Shown piece by piece: positions 26,644-35,279 of a stretch of DNA of 64,000 bases (within the stretch, counting starts at the first letter, position 1; every line of letters begins with the position of its first letter). The DNA comes from Parvularcula dongshanensis (GTDB lineage: Bacteria > Pseudomonadota > Alphaproteobacteria > Caulobacterales > Parvularculaceae), in assembly GCF_014199615.1 (NCBI RefSeq), contig NZ_JACHOB010000003.1, forward strand, positions 62,001 to 126,000, written 5' to 3'. The notes below the pieces were generated by a model. It had not been told where the DNA came from. It worked only from the letters and a program-made list of their open reading frames with translations, and searched no databases. Made by a program: the position numbers and the translations under genes.

Positions 26644-28636
26644 CCAACTCCTCCCCAACGAACGCCGCGTTCTCCTGGATGAACCGGAACCGCGGCTCCG
26701 CCTTCTTGCCCATCAAGCGGTCGAAGAGGTCAGCCACGCTCGCCGCGGCTTCGCCGTCGGCGGGCATCCTTACGCGCGCCAAGGTCCGTGTACGGGGGTC
26801 CATCGTCGTTTGCTTGAGGTCGCCGGCGTTCATCTCGCCGAGGCCCTTGAAGCGGCCGACGTCGACCTTGGCGCCGGACTTGAACTCTTTGGCGAGCTTC
26901 TTCTCGCGGTCCTCGTCGTCGAGGGCGTAGACGGTCTTTCCGCCTTGGGTCAGGCGGTAGAGCGGCGGCTGGGCGAGGAAGAGGCGGCCGTCTCGGACGA
27001 GCTGCGGCATCTCGTACTGGAAGAAGGTGATGAGGAGGGCGGCGATGTGGGCGCCGTCGACGTCCGCGTCGGTCATGATGATGACCTTGTCGTAGCGGAG
27101 GTCGTCGAGGTCGAACTTGGTGCCGAGGCCCACGCCGAGCGCCTGGGCGATGTCCTGGACCTCCTGGTTCTGGGCGATCTTGTCGCGCGTGGCGGAGGCG
27201 ACGTTGAGGATCTTGCCCCTGAGCGGGAGGATGGCCTGCGTCTCGCGCGCGCGGGCCTGCTTGGCGGAGCCACCGGCGCTATCGCCCTCGACGAGGAAGA
27301 TCTCCGTGTTCGTCCTGTCCTTCGCCGTGCAGTCGGCGAGCTTTCCGGGCAGGCGGAGCTTCTTCATCGCCGACGCCCGAGAGACTTCCTTCTCCTTGCG
27401 GCGGCGCAGGCGCTCGTCCGCGCGGTCGATGACCCATTCGAGGAGCTTGTCGGCCTGCTTCGGATGGTCGGCGAGCCAGTGGTCGAAGGCGGGGCGGATG
27501 GCGGCGTCGGTGAGCTTGGTCGCCTCGGTCGTCGCGAGCTTGTCCTTCGTCTGGCCCTGGAACTCAGGGTTCGAGACGAAGACCGAGAGGAGGGCGCCCG
27601 CCGTGCCGAGGACGTCCTCGGCCGTGATCGAGGCGGCCTTCTTGACGTTGGTCATCTCGCCGTAAGCGCGCAGGCCGCGGGTCAGCGCCTGGCGCAGGCC
27701 CTGCTCGTGCGTGCCGCCCTCAGGGGTCGGGATCGTGTTGCAGTAGCTGGCCGAGAAACCGTCCGCGATCGGCCCCGCGGGCGTGTTGAGCCCCGCCTGG
27801 CCCCAGACGACCGCCCACTCGACCGTGCCGTGCCCGCCCTCCTTCTCGATGCGGCCCGCGAAGAGGTCCTCGGTGACGGTCGGACGCTCCTTGATGACGG
27901 AGCGGAGGTAGTCCGACAGGCCGCCTTCGAAGTGGAAGCTGTCCTTGGCGGGGGTGGGGTCGCTCTCCTTGAGGAGCGAGGGGTCGCAGGCCCAGCGGAT
28001 CTCGACCCCGCCGAAGAGGTAGGCCTTGGAGCGGGCCATGCGGTAGAGGCGCGCGGGCTTGAAGGCCGCGCCCTCGCCGAAGATCTCAGCGTCCGGATGG
28101 AAGGTGACGGTGGTGCCGCGACGGTTGTGGGTCTCGCCGACCTTCTTCAGCTTGCCGGTGGGGTGCCCGCGCTCGAAGCTCTGCCGGTAGAGCGTGCGGT
28201 CGCGCGCGACCTCGACCGTGAGGAGGTCCGAGAGCGCGTTGACGACCGAGACGCCGACGCCGTGAAGGCCGCCGGAGGTGGCGTAGGCCTTGTTCGTGAA
28301 CTTGCCGCCCGCGTGCAGCGTGGTGAGGATGACCTCGAGCGCGGACTTGTTCTTGAACTTGGGGTGCGGGTCGATCGGGATGCCCCGGCCGTTGTCCGCG
28401 ACGGACAGGCTGCCGTCGGCGTGGAGCTCGACCTCGATCCGGGTCGCGTGGCCCGCCACCGCCTCGTCCATCGAGTTGTCGAGCACCTCGGCGAAGAGGT
28501 GGTGCAGCGCGCGCTCGTCCGTGCCGCCGATATACATGCCGGGGCGCATCCGGACGGGCTCGAGGCCCTCCAGGACCTCGATGTCCTTGGCCGAATAGTC
28601 GGACTCGAAGAGGTCGGCGCGCGCCGTCTTGGCCAT
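26636..28636 (-). CDS. parE: DNA topoisomerase IV subunit B
   Basis: A 666-residue GHKL ATPase subunit of topoisomerase IV. The ATP-binding features are EVLDNSMDEA, DNGRGIP and GGLHGVGVSVVNALS. The transducer follows, then the TOPRIM domain with FLVEGDSAGGSA and the metal-binding DADVDG. The C-terminus ends in FKGLGEMN...RFRFIQENAAFV. Length and the absence of the large GyrB insert support ParE. I start at MAKTARADLFESDYS; the longer in-frame extension upstream crosses the divergent cinA-like gene and is not plausible. Its partner parC is 24 kb away on the other strand. Confidence 0.95.
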   Translation of the reverse strand: MAKTARADLFESDYSAKDIEVLEGLEPVRMRPGMYIGGTDERALHHLFAEVLDNSMDEAVAGHATRIEVELHADGSLSVADNGRGIPIDPHPKFKNKSALEVILTTLHAGGKFTNKAYATSGGLHGVGVSVVNALSDLLTVEVARDRTLYRQSFERGHPTGKLKKVGETHNRRGTTVTFHPDAEIFGEGAAFKPARLYRMARSKAYLFGGVEIRWACDPSLLKESDPTPAKDSFHFEGGLSDYLRSVIKERPTVTEDLFAGRIEKEGGHGTVEWAVVWGQAGLNTPAGPIADGFSASYCNTIPTPEGGTHEQGLRQALTRGLRAYGEMTNVKKAASITAEDVLGTAGALLSVFVSNPEFQGQTKDKLATTEATKLTDAAIRPAFDHWLADHPKQADKLLEWVIDRADERLRRRKEKEVSRASAMKKLRLPGKLADCTAKDRTNTEIFLVEGDSAGGSAKQARARETQAILPLRGKILNVASATRDKIAQNQEVQDIAQALGVGLGTKFDLDDLRYDKVIIMTDADVDGAHIAALLITFFQYEMPQLVRDGRLFLAQPPLYRLTQGGKTVYALDDEDREKKLAKEFKSGAKVDVGRFKGLGEMNAGDLKQTTMDPRTRTLARVRMPADGEAAASVADLFDRLMGKKAEPRFRFIQENAAFVGEELDV

Positions 28637-28750
28637 GGGCGGTCCCCTGGAACGAAGAGTGAACGAAAGAAGGCTCCGTCGTAGACCATGCCGGGCGGGC
28701 AGGGAAGGGCGGGACTTCCTGCACGCGCGCGAAGGCGCTAGCGGGGCGCG

Positions 28751-29536
28751 ATGACAGACGACGCTCCTAAAATGCCCACCGCAGCGATGATCGCCATCGG
28801 GGACGAGATCCTCTCCGGCCGCACGCGCGATTCGAACATCTACACCCTGGCGCAGACGCTGGACGAGCGGGGGGTGACCCTGAGCGAGGTGCGGATCGTG
28901 CCCGACGACCGAGAGGCGATCGTGAACGCGGTGCGCACGCTGTCGGGCCGGGTGGACGTGCTCTTCACCTCGGGCGGGATCGGGCCGACCCATGACGACA
29001 TCACCGCCGAGGCGGTCGCCGAGGCCTTCGGCGTGAAGGCGCCCGTCCGAGACGATGCGCTTGCAGTGCTCGCCGAATGGTACGCGAAGAAGAACCAGGA
29101 GGTGACGGACGCCCGGCGGCGGATGGCGCGCATTCCCGAAGGCGCGAGCCTGGTGCCGAACTCGGTCTCCGGCGCGCCGGGGTTCCGGATCGAGAACACC
29201 TTCGTCTTCGCAGGGGTGCCGGCGATCTTCGAGGCCATGCTGGGCGCCGTGATGGACGACCTGCCCAAGGGCGAGCGCCAGGCGGTCTACACCGTGATCG
29301 GCGAGGGCGGGGAGAGCACGATCGCGGACGGCCTCGTCAGCCTCGAGAAGGCGATGCACGGGCTGAAGATCGGTTCCTATCCGGGCAAGACGGGCAAAGG
29401 CGGGCCGCTCTGCATCGTCTGCAAGTCCGCCGACGAGAAGGTCGCCCGCCAAGCGGCGCTGGCGGTCGAGAGCCTGTTCCGTGCGCAGGGCGTGAACCCG
29501 GAGATGGTCGAGGGCTACGGACCCGTGAGGGACTAA
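28751..29536 (+). CDS. CinA N-terminal/molybdopterin-binding-fold protein
   Basis: A 261-residue protein of the competence/damage-inducible CinA N-terminal type (MoaB/MogA fold). The N-terminal strand AAMIAIGDEILSGRTRDSN and the loop LFTSGGIGPTHDDIT are diagnostic. The C-terminal NMN deamidase domain of full CinA is absent. COG1058 members of this length act as ADP-ribose or NAD-by-product hydrolases in some bacteria; the activity here is untested. It is divergent from parE and followed by sdaA on the same strand. Confidence 0.88.
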   Translation: MTDDAPKMPTAAMIAIGDEILSGRTRDSNIYTLAQTLDERGVTLSEVRIVPDDREAIVNAVRTLSGRVDVLFTSGGIGPTHDDITAEAVAEAFGVKAPVRDDALAVLAEWYAKKNQEVTDARRRMARIPEGASLVPNSVSGAPGFRIENTFVFAGVPAIFEAMLGAVMDDLPKGERQAVYTVIGEGGESTIADGLVSLEKAMHGLKIGSYPGKTGKGGPLCIVCKSADEKVARQAALAVESLFRAQGVNPEMVEGYGPVRD

Positions 29537-29574
29537 CGGTCGCAGCGGCGCGTCCGAACGCCTAAGTGCGACGG

Positions 29575-30939
29575 ATGCTCTCCGTCCTCGACGTCTTCAA
29601 GGTCGGCATCGGTCCGTCCTCCTCCCACACGCTGGGCCCGATGGTGATCGCCCGCCGCTTCCTCGAGGAGGCGGAGGGCGAGGGGTGCCTGGAGAAGGCC
29701 GAACGGGTCCTCGTGGACCTTTACGGCTCGCTCGCGCTGACCGGGATCGGGCACGCGACGGACCGGGCCTGCGTGCTCGGCCTGCTCGGAGAGCGGGCGG
29801 AGACGATCGAGACCGCCGCGATCGAGGAGATGACGGCGAAGGTCGAGAGCGAGGGGCGGATCGCGCTTCTCGGGCGGCATGGAGTGGGCTTCGAAAAGAA
29901 GCGCGACGTGCGCTTCGCGCCGCCCGGCGACGTGCCGGACGCGCATCCGAACGGGATGCGGCTGACGCTGCTGGACGGCCAGGGCGAGGCGCTGTTCAGC
30001 CAGGTCTGGTACTCGGTCGGCGGCGGCTTCGTCCGGCGCGAGGACGAGATGGGGGTCGCGGACCCGCAGACCGCGACGCCCGCGCACCGCTTCACGACCG
30101 GCGCGCAGCTCCTGGCGGCCTGCGACGCCTCCGGCCTGTCGATCGCCGACGTGGTGCTCGAGAACGAGGACCAGCTGCGCCCGCGCGAAGAGACGCTGGC
30201 GGGCCTGGACGCGGTCTGGCGCGCGATGGCGGCCTGCATTGAGCGGGGGCTCTCGACCGAAGGCGAGCTACCGGGCGGCCTTCAGGTCGCGCGGCGGGCG
30301 CCGGCCCTTTACGCGTCCCTGACGCGGAGCCTGCCCAACGAGCGCGAGGCGCTGTTCGACTGGCTCAACGTCTTCGCCATGGCCGTGAACGAGGAGAACG
30401 CGGCGGGCGGTCAGGTCGTGACCGCCCCGACGAACGGGGCGGCGGGCCTCCTGCCTTCGGTGGTGAAGTTCTACTGCGCCATGGACGGCGTGACCGAGAC
30501 CGGGCGCATCCGCGACTTCCTGCTGACGGCGGGCGGCATCGCGCTCCTCTACAAGGAGAAGGCTTCGATCTCGGGCGCGGAGATGGGCTGCCAGGGGGAG
30601 GTCGGGGTGGCGTGCTCCATGGCGGCCGCGGGGCTCGCCGCCGTCTGGGGCGGGACGCCTCGGCAGGTCGAGCACGCAGCCGAGATCGGGATGGAGCACA
30701 ATCTCGGCCTGACCTGCGACCCGGTCGGCGGCCTCGTCCAGATCCCCTGCATCGAGCGCAACGCCATCGGCGCGGTGAAGGCGGTCAACGCCGCGCGCCT
30801 CGCGCTGCGGTCCGGCGAGGCCCACAAGGTCAGCCTCGATCAGGTGATCGAGACCATGCGCCAGACGGGTAAGGACATGAACGCGAAGTACAAAGAGACC
30901 TCCGAAGGGGGGCTCGCGGTCAACGTCGTGGCTTGCTGA
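29575..30939 (+). CDS. sdaA: L-serine dehydratase (iron-sulfur, single chain)
   Basis: A 454-residue enzyme that deaminates L-serine to pyruvate and ammonia using a 4Fe-4S cluster. The N-terminal beta domain starts LSVLDVFKVGIGPSSSHTLGP, which is diagnostic. The C-terminal alpha domain has conserved cysteines in FYCAMDG, MGCQGEVGVACSM, LTCDPVGG and IPCIERN, which supply the cluster and catalytic region. I use ATG 29575 (MLSVLDV) over the GTG three codons earlier (29566); neither has a strong ribosome-binding site. The gene lies 38 bases after the CinA-like gene and may be cotranscribed with it. Confidence 0.93.
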   Translation: MLSVLDVFKVGIGPSSSHTLGPMVIARRFLEEAEGEGCLEKAERVLVDLYGSLALTGIGHATDRACVLGLLGERAETIETAAIEEMTAKVESEGRIALLGRHGVGFEKKRDVRFAPPGDVPDAHPNGMRLTLLDGQGEALFSQVWYSVGGGFVRREDEMGVADPQTATPAHRFTTGAQLLAACDASGLSIADVVLENEDQLRPREETLAGLDAVWRAMAACIERGLSTEGELPGGLQVARRAPALYASLTRSLPNEREALFDWLNVFAMAVNEENAAGGQVVTAPTNGAAGLLPSVVKFYCAMDGVTETGRIRDFLLTAGGIALLYKEKASISGAEMGCQGEVGVACSMAAAGLAAVWGGTPRQVEHAAEIGMEHNLGLTCDPVGGLVQIPCIERNAIGAVKAVNAARLALRSGEAHKVSLDQVIETMRQTGKDMNAKYKETSEGGLAVNVVAC

Positions 30940-31015
30940 CGCCTTCTTTTGCTGCGATTGCGAACCCCCACCCCGCCGGAAGCGTTCTTCTCTTCCAACC
31001 CGAGACCGTAGAGCC

Positions 31016-31417
31016 TTGATCGACCCCGCCCCGACCCGCGCCGCCGACCTCGTCCTCGTCGTCGAGGACGAGCCGATGACCGCCATGCTCCTCGCGCAGG
31101 CCGTGAAGGATCGGGGCCTCGACGTGGTCGGCCCGCACCGGGACGCCAACACCGCCCGCGCCGCGGTGGAGAAGGGCGGACTGGCCGCGGCGCTGCTCGA
31201 CGTGTCGCTCGACGCGGGCGAGACGAGCGCGCCGGTCGCCGACGCCCTCGCGGCGGCGGGCGTCCCCTTCGCCTTCGTCACGGGGTACGGCACGGAGACG
31301 GCGCAGGTCGTACGCGCCCACCCCGAGCGGCTCGTCATCCCCAAGCCCGTCGACCGCGAGACGCTGGGCATACTCCTCGACGAGCTTCTACCCGCGGGGA
31401 TCGGCAGCGGCGCCTGA
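31016..31417 (+). CDS. Single-domain response regulator
   Basis: A 133-residue receiver-only protein. The acidic pair is VVEDEP (17-19), the phospho-acceptor is Asp62 in ALLDVSLD, and the conserved Lys is in VIPKPVD. There is no output domain or adjacent kinase, so it is probably an orphan receiver acting by protein contact. The best start is TTG 31016; there is no clear ribosome-binding site, so the exact start is uncertain. The 3' end overlaps the convergent S9 peptidase gene by 30 bases. Confidence 0.82.
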   Translation: MIDPAPTRAADLVLVVEDEPMTAMLLAQAVKDRGLDVVGPHRDANTARAAVEKGGLAAALLDVSLDAGETSAPVADALAAAGVPFAFVTGYGTETAQVVRAHPERLVIPKPVDRETLGILLDELLPAGIGSGA

Positions 31418-33403
31418 ATCGGCACGCTCTTCGGGCCCGCCGAGGCACTCCGAGAGGAAGCTGCCCACCTCGCGAAGGAAGACCATCCGGTTGTCGCCCA
31501 CGTCGACGTAGTGGCTTCCCGCCGGAAGCTCCACGTAACGGTGAGGCGTGCCCGACCGCTTGAGCGCACTCGCCATTCCGCGGCTCTGGTTGACGTCGAC
31601 CACGCGGTCGTCTTCGCCGTGGACCAGCAGCACGGGAACCTTGATCGCGTCGGCCCGCAGCATCGGTGAGTTCTCCCGGTGCATCGCGCGGTCGGACCAT
31701 AGCGTTCCGATGTGGCGGGTCATGTACTCGCCCCCGCGATAACGCTGCGTGTCCCGTAGAAGGGCGTGAAGGTCCGTCACGGCGCCATAGGCGACCGAGC
31801 ACTGGTAGAGGTCCGGCGTCTTCACCACGCCCATCAGCGAGGCGTAGCCGCCGTAAGAACCGCCCATGATGGCGAGGCGATCGCCATCGGCGTAGCCCTG
31901 GGCGACGAGCCACTCGGCGCCGTCGGTGATGTCGTCCTGCATCGCCTGGCCCCACTGGCGGTCGCCTGCCTTGCGGAAGGCCTCACCGTAGCCGGACGAA
32001 CCACGGAAGTTCATCTGCAGAACGCCGTAACCGCGAGAGGCAAGGAACTGAGTCCGCCAGTCGAACTGAGCGAAGCTGCGCGCGGTCGGACCGCCATGGG
32101 GCATGACGACGAAGGGAAGGTCCTTTGCGTCCGTGAGCGACAACCCCGGCGGCAGCGTCAAGTAGGCAGGGATGGAAAGTCCGTCCCGCGCCTCGTAGTC
32201 GACACGGACGACCGCGCCCATCGCCCGACCTTCCAGCGTAGGATACTGCGTGGGCAGGGCGGTGACCTGCCGGTTCGCGATGTCGAAGATGTAGTAGCTG
32301 CCGGCTTCGTTCGTGCCGTCGACGAGGAAGACGGCGTGGGTCTGCTCGGCGTTCAGGTCCGTCAGCGTAACGGCCCGGCCTGGGAAGGTACGCTCCATCA
32401 CGTCGATCGCATCGCGCACGAAGTTCTGCCCGAACCAGTGGATCAGGCTTTCGTCCTCGGCGTAGATCACGCCGAGCGCCTCGCCGGTACCGCGTTGTTG
32501 GTAAACGCCGTAGACGTCCGAAACGGGACTGTGGAACAGCTGCTCCTCGAACCGGTCCGAATCGACGTCGTAGAGGTACAGCGCGGCCGTCTCGGTCTCG
32601 TGGGCGGAAGCGACGAAGGCTTTGCCGGGCGCCCGCGGGAAGCCGAGAACGCTGAAGGTAGGGGCATCTTCGGCCACTCTGCGTGAACGGTCCTGCCACT
32701 TCCCTCGGGAGTCGAGCATGCGAAGGCGGGGTTCCTTGCCGCCCTCCAGGCCCCAGCCCGAACGAATCTCGCCGAGTTCGTCCGCCTTCCAATCGTAGAT
32801 GTCGTCCCGGCCCTTATGCACCCGCTTGTGCCGTTTCGTCCGGTCGACGTCGACCTCGTAGACGTGGTTGATCTTACCGTACACGTCGCCGTTCCAGTAC
32901 TGTACCAGGAGGCTGTCCGGGTCCTGGCGGGTCAGCGAGACTATTCGGTCTTGAATCTGAACGGGGGCGGCGATGCTGCCGCGGGTCTCCGCAACCCCCT
33001 GGCGCTGCTCCGCGTCGAAGAGGGGGATGATCTCGCCCGTCTCCACGTCGAGCGACATGAGCCTCGTCTCGACGGTATCCGTCCTGTGCCGCATCGCGCC
33101 GAATCGCACGGAGAAGACGATCCGGTCATCCCGCATCCAGTGGGGCTCGCTGACGCGGAACTGCTCGTTCTGCTTGCCCGCGTAGCGCATCTGGAACTGG
33201 TCGCCGTACTCGAAGACGATGAAGCTGTACTCTTCTGCCCCGCCGTCGCGGTAGAGCGCCGCGACGCGGTTTCCGCTCGGTGAGACGCTGACGTGCCGCA
33301 GCGTCGGCATCCGGCCGAAGGCGTCGACGTCCTCTCCGAGCGAAGCGCTCGGTGCGGCCGCCGCGACGGCGGCGAACGCCGCGCCGATACATGCGCAGAT
33401 CAT
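31388..33403 (-). CDS. Exported S9-family prolyl oligopeptidase-like peptidase
   Basis: A 671-residue serine peptidase of the dipeptidyl/acylaminoacyl peptidase type. A hydrophobic N-terminus (MICACIGAAFAAVAAAAPSAS) suggests export. An N-terminal seven-bladed-propeller-like region (TolB-style repeats, about 30-390) precedes an alpha/beta-hydrolase domain with nucleophile Ser516 in GGSYGGY, Asp599 in VHGEDD and His631 in PAGSHYV. Such enzymes trim peptides in the periplasm. It is transcribed toward the response-regulator gene. Confidence 0.9.
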   Translation of the reverse strand: MICACIGAAFAAVAAAAPSASLGEDVDAFGRMPTLRHVSVSPSGNRVAALYRDGGAEEYSFIVFEYGDQFQMRYAGKQNEQFRVSEPHWMRDDRIVFSVRFGAMRHRTDTVETRLMSLDVETGEIIPLFDAEQRQGVAETRGSIAAPVQIQDRIVSLTRQDPDSLLVQYWNGDVYGKINHVYEVDVDRTKRHKRVHKGRDDIYDWKADELGEIRSGWGLEGGKEPRLRMLDSRGKWQDRSRRVAEDAPTFSVLGFPRAPGKAFVASAHETETAALYLYDVDSDRFEEQLFHSPVSDVYGVYQQRGTGEALGVIYAEDESLIHWFGQNFVRDAIDVMERTFPGRAVTLTDLNAEQTHAVFLVDGTNEAGSYYIFDIANRQVTALPTQYPTLEGRAMGAVVRVDYEARDGLSIPAYLTLPPGLSLTDAKDLPFVVMPHGGPTARSFAQFDWRTQFLASRGYGVLQMNFRGSSGYGEAFRKAGDRQWGQAMQDDITDGAEWLVAQGYADGDRLAIMGGSYGGYASLMGVVKTPDLYQCSVAYGAVTDLHALLRDTQRYRGGEYMTRHIGTLWSDRAMHRENSPMLRADAIKVPVLLVHGEDDRVVDVNQSRGMASALKRSGTPHRYVELPAGSHYVDVGDNRMVFLREVGSFLSECLGGPEERADSGAAADPRG

Positions 33404-33533
33404 CGATGCCCCTTTGCCTCACCCCCCGCCGAAGCGCGGCAGGTGTCTTCCCTGAACGAAGGGTAACCCGCCGAAGTTTAATCCGACAACAGCGGCTTGC
33501 TTCAAAATGGTGGCGCCGCTTCAATGCTCGGGC

Positions 33534-33618
33534 GCGGACGTGGTGGAATCGGTAGACACACCGGACTTAAAATCCGTCGGCTTCGGCCATGCGGGTTCGA
33601 GTCCCGCCGTCCGCACCA
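33534..33618 (+). tRNA. tRNA-Leu (anticodon TAA)
   Basis: An 85-base tRNA with encoded CCA. The acceptor is GCGGACG / CGTCCGC, the anticodon loop CTTAAAA gives TAA, a long variable arm is built around GTCGGCTTCGGC, and the T arm is GGGTTCGAGTCCC. The long variable arm marks a class II tRNA. It decodes UUA, a rare codon in this GC-rich genome. Confidence 0.95.
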
Positions 33619-33639
33619 AACCGCGAAACGGTTTGGTTT
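33616..33639 (+). terminator. Terminator sharing the CCA end of tRNA-Leu
   Basis: CCAAACCG / CGGTTTGG form an 8-bp perfect stem with a CGAAA loop, followed by TTT. The left arm starts with the CCA triplet of the tRNA, so the terminator hairpin and the mature 3' end overlap by three bases. Confidence 0.85.
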
Positions 33640-33779
33640 CCACTCTGGGTGTTACCGCGCGCGACTCGAACGCTGGCGGTCCGCGTTGCGAAGCGGCGCT
33701 GGCCTCCCGCCTCACTCGTTCGCGTTTTAGAAGGCACTCGGGTACGAAGCTTCTTCGGACGCAAAGCATGGGGAAGAGC

Positions 33780-34091
33780 ATGCGCCCGCCTTTATGGATC
33801 CTCGCCCTCTGTGTGCTCGCGGCGTGCGAGACCTACTACATCCCGGTGCCCGACTGGAACGGCGACGGGAAGGGCGAGATGCTGCGCATCCCCACGACGA
33901 GCGCGGCGCGCTGCGAGGTACGGGACGCCGACCGGGCTTCCTGCATCTCGGACTGTAACGAGCGCTACCTGCACGGCAGCGAGCCGTACGGCCGGTGCGT
34001 CGCCCGCTGCGATGCCAAGCTGCGCGCGTGCGGCGCCAGCAGCGGCCGGCGCGATCCTGCCGGCCTTTCCCAAGCGGCAAGAGCCGACTAG
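33780..34091 (+). CDS. Small cysteine-rich lipoprotein
   Basis: A 103-residue protein with a lipoprotein signal: MRPPLWILALCVLAAC places the lipobox Cys at 16. The mature part contains six further cysteines in the order CEVRD, CISDC, CVARC and KLRAC, suggesting disulfide bonds in the periplasm. No family is recognised. ATG 33780 is preferred over ATG 33768 because GGGGA stands at a suitable distance before it. Confidence 0.65.
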   Translation: MRPPLWILALCVLAACETYYIPVPDWNGDGKGEMLRIPTTSAARCEVRDADRASCISDCNERYLHGSEPYGRCVARCDAKLRACGASSGRRDPAGLSQAARAD

Positions 34092-34307
34092 CCCGCTCGA
34101 CCGGCCGGGGCTCAGCCGAGGGTCGCCGGTCCGCCAACGCCCGAGGCCCGCGCGGTAGCGCCGCGAGGAGGAGTGAAACAAGCCGCCGTCCTTCGTGCGC
34201 TTCCCGGCTCGTCGCCGAACTGTTACAGAATACTCTTTCTGGGACAGTCCCATCCCCGGAGGGCGAGCGGTGCGTGAATTGATGACGGGCAGCCGGAGCG
34301 GCCCGGC

Positions 34308-35279
34308 TTGACCGGACAGACTGAGCGGCCCGTGCTGGCGCTGACCGGCGCCACCGGCCTGGTCGGCCGCGCGGTTCTGCGCGCCGCCGCGGGCCGGGGC
34401 GTCGCCGTGCGCGCGCTCTACAGGACCCGCCCCGGGCCGGAGGGGGCCGAGTGGGTGCGCGGCGACCTGAGTGACGAGGCGGCGCTTCGCGGCCTGTGCG
34501 ACGGGGCGACCGCCGTGTTGCACGTGGCCGGGGCGACGGCGTCTCTCGGCGACCGGGGCTTTCACGAGGTGAACGTCGTGGGCGCCGCCCGCATCGCCGA
34601 GGCGGCGCGCCAGGCGGGTGCCGGCCGATTCGTCCTCGTGAGTTCGCAAGCGGCGCGGGCGCCCGCGCTTTCCGCCTATGCGCGCTCCAAACGGCTCGGC
34701 GAGACCGCGGTTCGCCGCGCCGTGGGCGAGATGCCGGTTGCGGTGGTGCGTCCGCCCGCCGTCTTCGGTCCCGGTGACGAAGCGACCGAGCCTCTCCTCG
34801 CGGCGCTGCGGCGCGGGCTGCTGCCGGTCCCCGGTGGACGGGGCTGGCGCGGACGCCGCTTCGCCGCGATTCCCGCCGATGCGCTGGCCGAGTACCTCCT
34901 CGACGCCGCCATGCAACCCAGCCAGCCGCAGGCCCTCTCGGAGCCGGCGAGCTACCCCGACCTCTCCTGGGAAGCGTTCGCCGGCGCCGCCGCGACGGCG
35001 GGACATCCCGCGCGGCTCTTGCCCGTTCCTCCCTTCCTGCTACGCATGGCGGGACTTGTTTGTGACTTCGCGGCGAGGGTGACACGCCGCCCGGCGGTGT
35101 TCGGGGCGGGGAAGGCGCGGGAAATGCTCCATTCCGACTGGCGGGCCGCGGGCCCCGCCGTTAACTCCCCGCCTCTCGCCGCGGCGCTGCGACCGCTGCT
35201 CGGCACGTCCCGGGCGGATCAGAAGATATTGACACGGGCGCAGGCCGGGCAGGGCCGCCCCCTAACGAGGCATTCATGA
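34308..35279 (+). CDS. Extended SDR (NAD-dependent epimerase/dehydratase fold), possible ceramide reductase CerR
   Basis: A 323-residue Rossmann-fold protein. The cofactor motif is ALTGATGLVGR near residue 12, the catalytic pair is Tyr and Lys in YARSK, and VLHVAGAT is the NAD-facing strand. It starts with TTG 34308, nine bases after GGAG (34295-34298); no ATG fits the frame. Its stop overlaps the start of the serine palmitoyltransferase gene (ATGA). In Caulobacter the SDR encoded next to spt (CerR) reduces the keto group of a ceramide precursor. By family and coupling I infer the same role here, but the specific assignment is not proven. The 216-bp gap before it (34092-34307) shows no gene. 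Confidence 0.7.
   Translation: MTGQTERPVLALTGATGLVGRAVLRAAAGRGVAVRALYRTRPGPEGAEWVRGDLSDEAALRGLCDGATAVLHVAGATASLGDRGFHEVNVVGAARIAEAARQAGAGRFVLVSSQAARAPALSAYARSKRLGETAVRRAVGEMPVAVVRPPAVFGPGDEATEPLLAALRRGLLPVPGGRGWRGRRFAAIPADALAEYLLDAAMQPSQPQALSEPASYPDLSWEAFAGAAATAGHPARLLPVPPFLLRMAGLVCDFAARVTRRPAVFGAGKAREMLHSDWRAAGPAVNSPPLAAALRPLLGTSRADQKILTRAQAGQGRPLTRHS

Noticed and set aside
28637-29452. Upstream in-frame extension of parE
   Set aside because: It overlaps the divergent cinA-like gene, is not ParE-like, and the family start is at 28636.
34173-34278. 34-codon frame after a GGAGGAG in the gap before the SDR gene
   Set aside because: Spacing from the Shine-Dalgarno to the GTG is too short and nothing in the peptide is recognisable.
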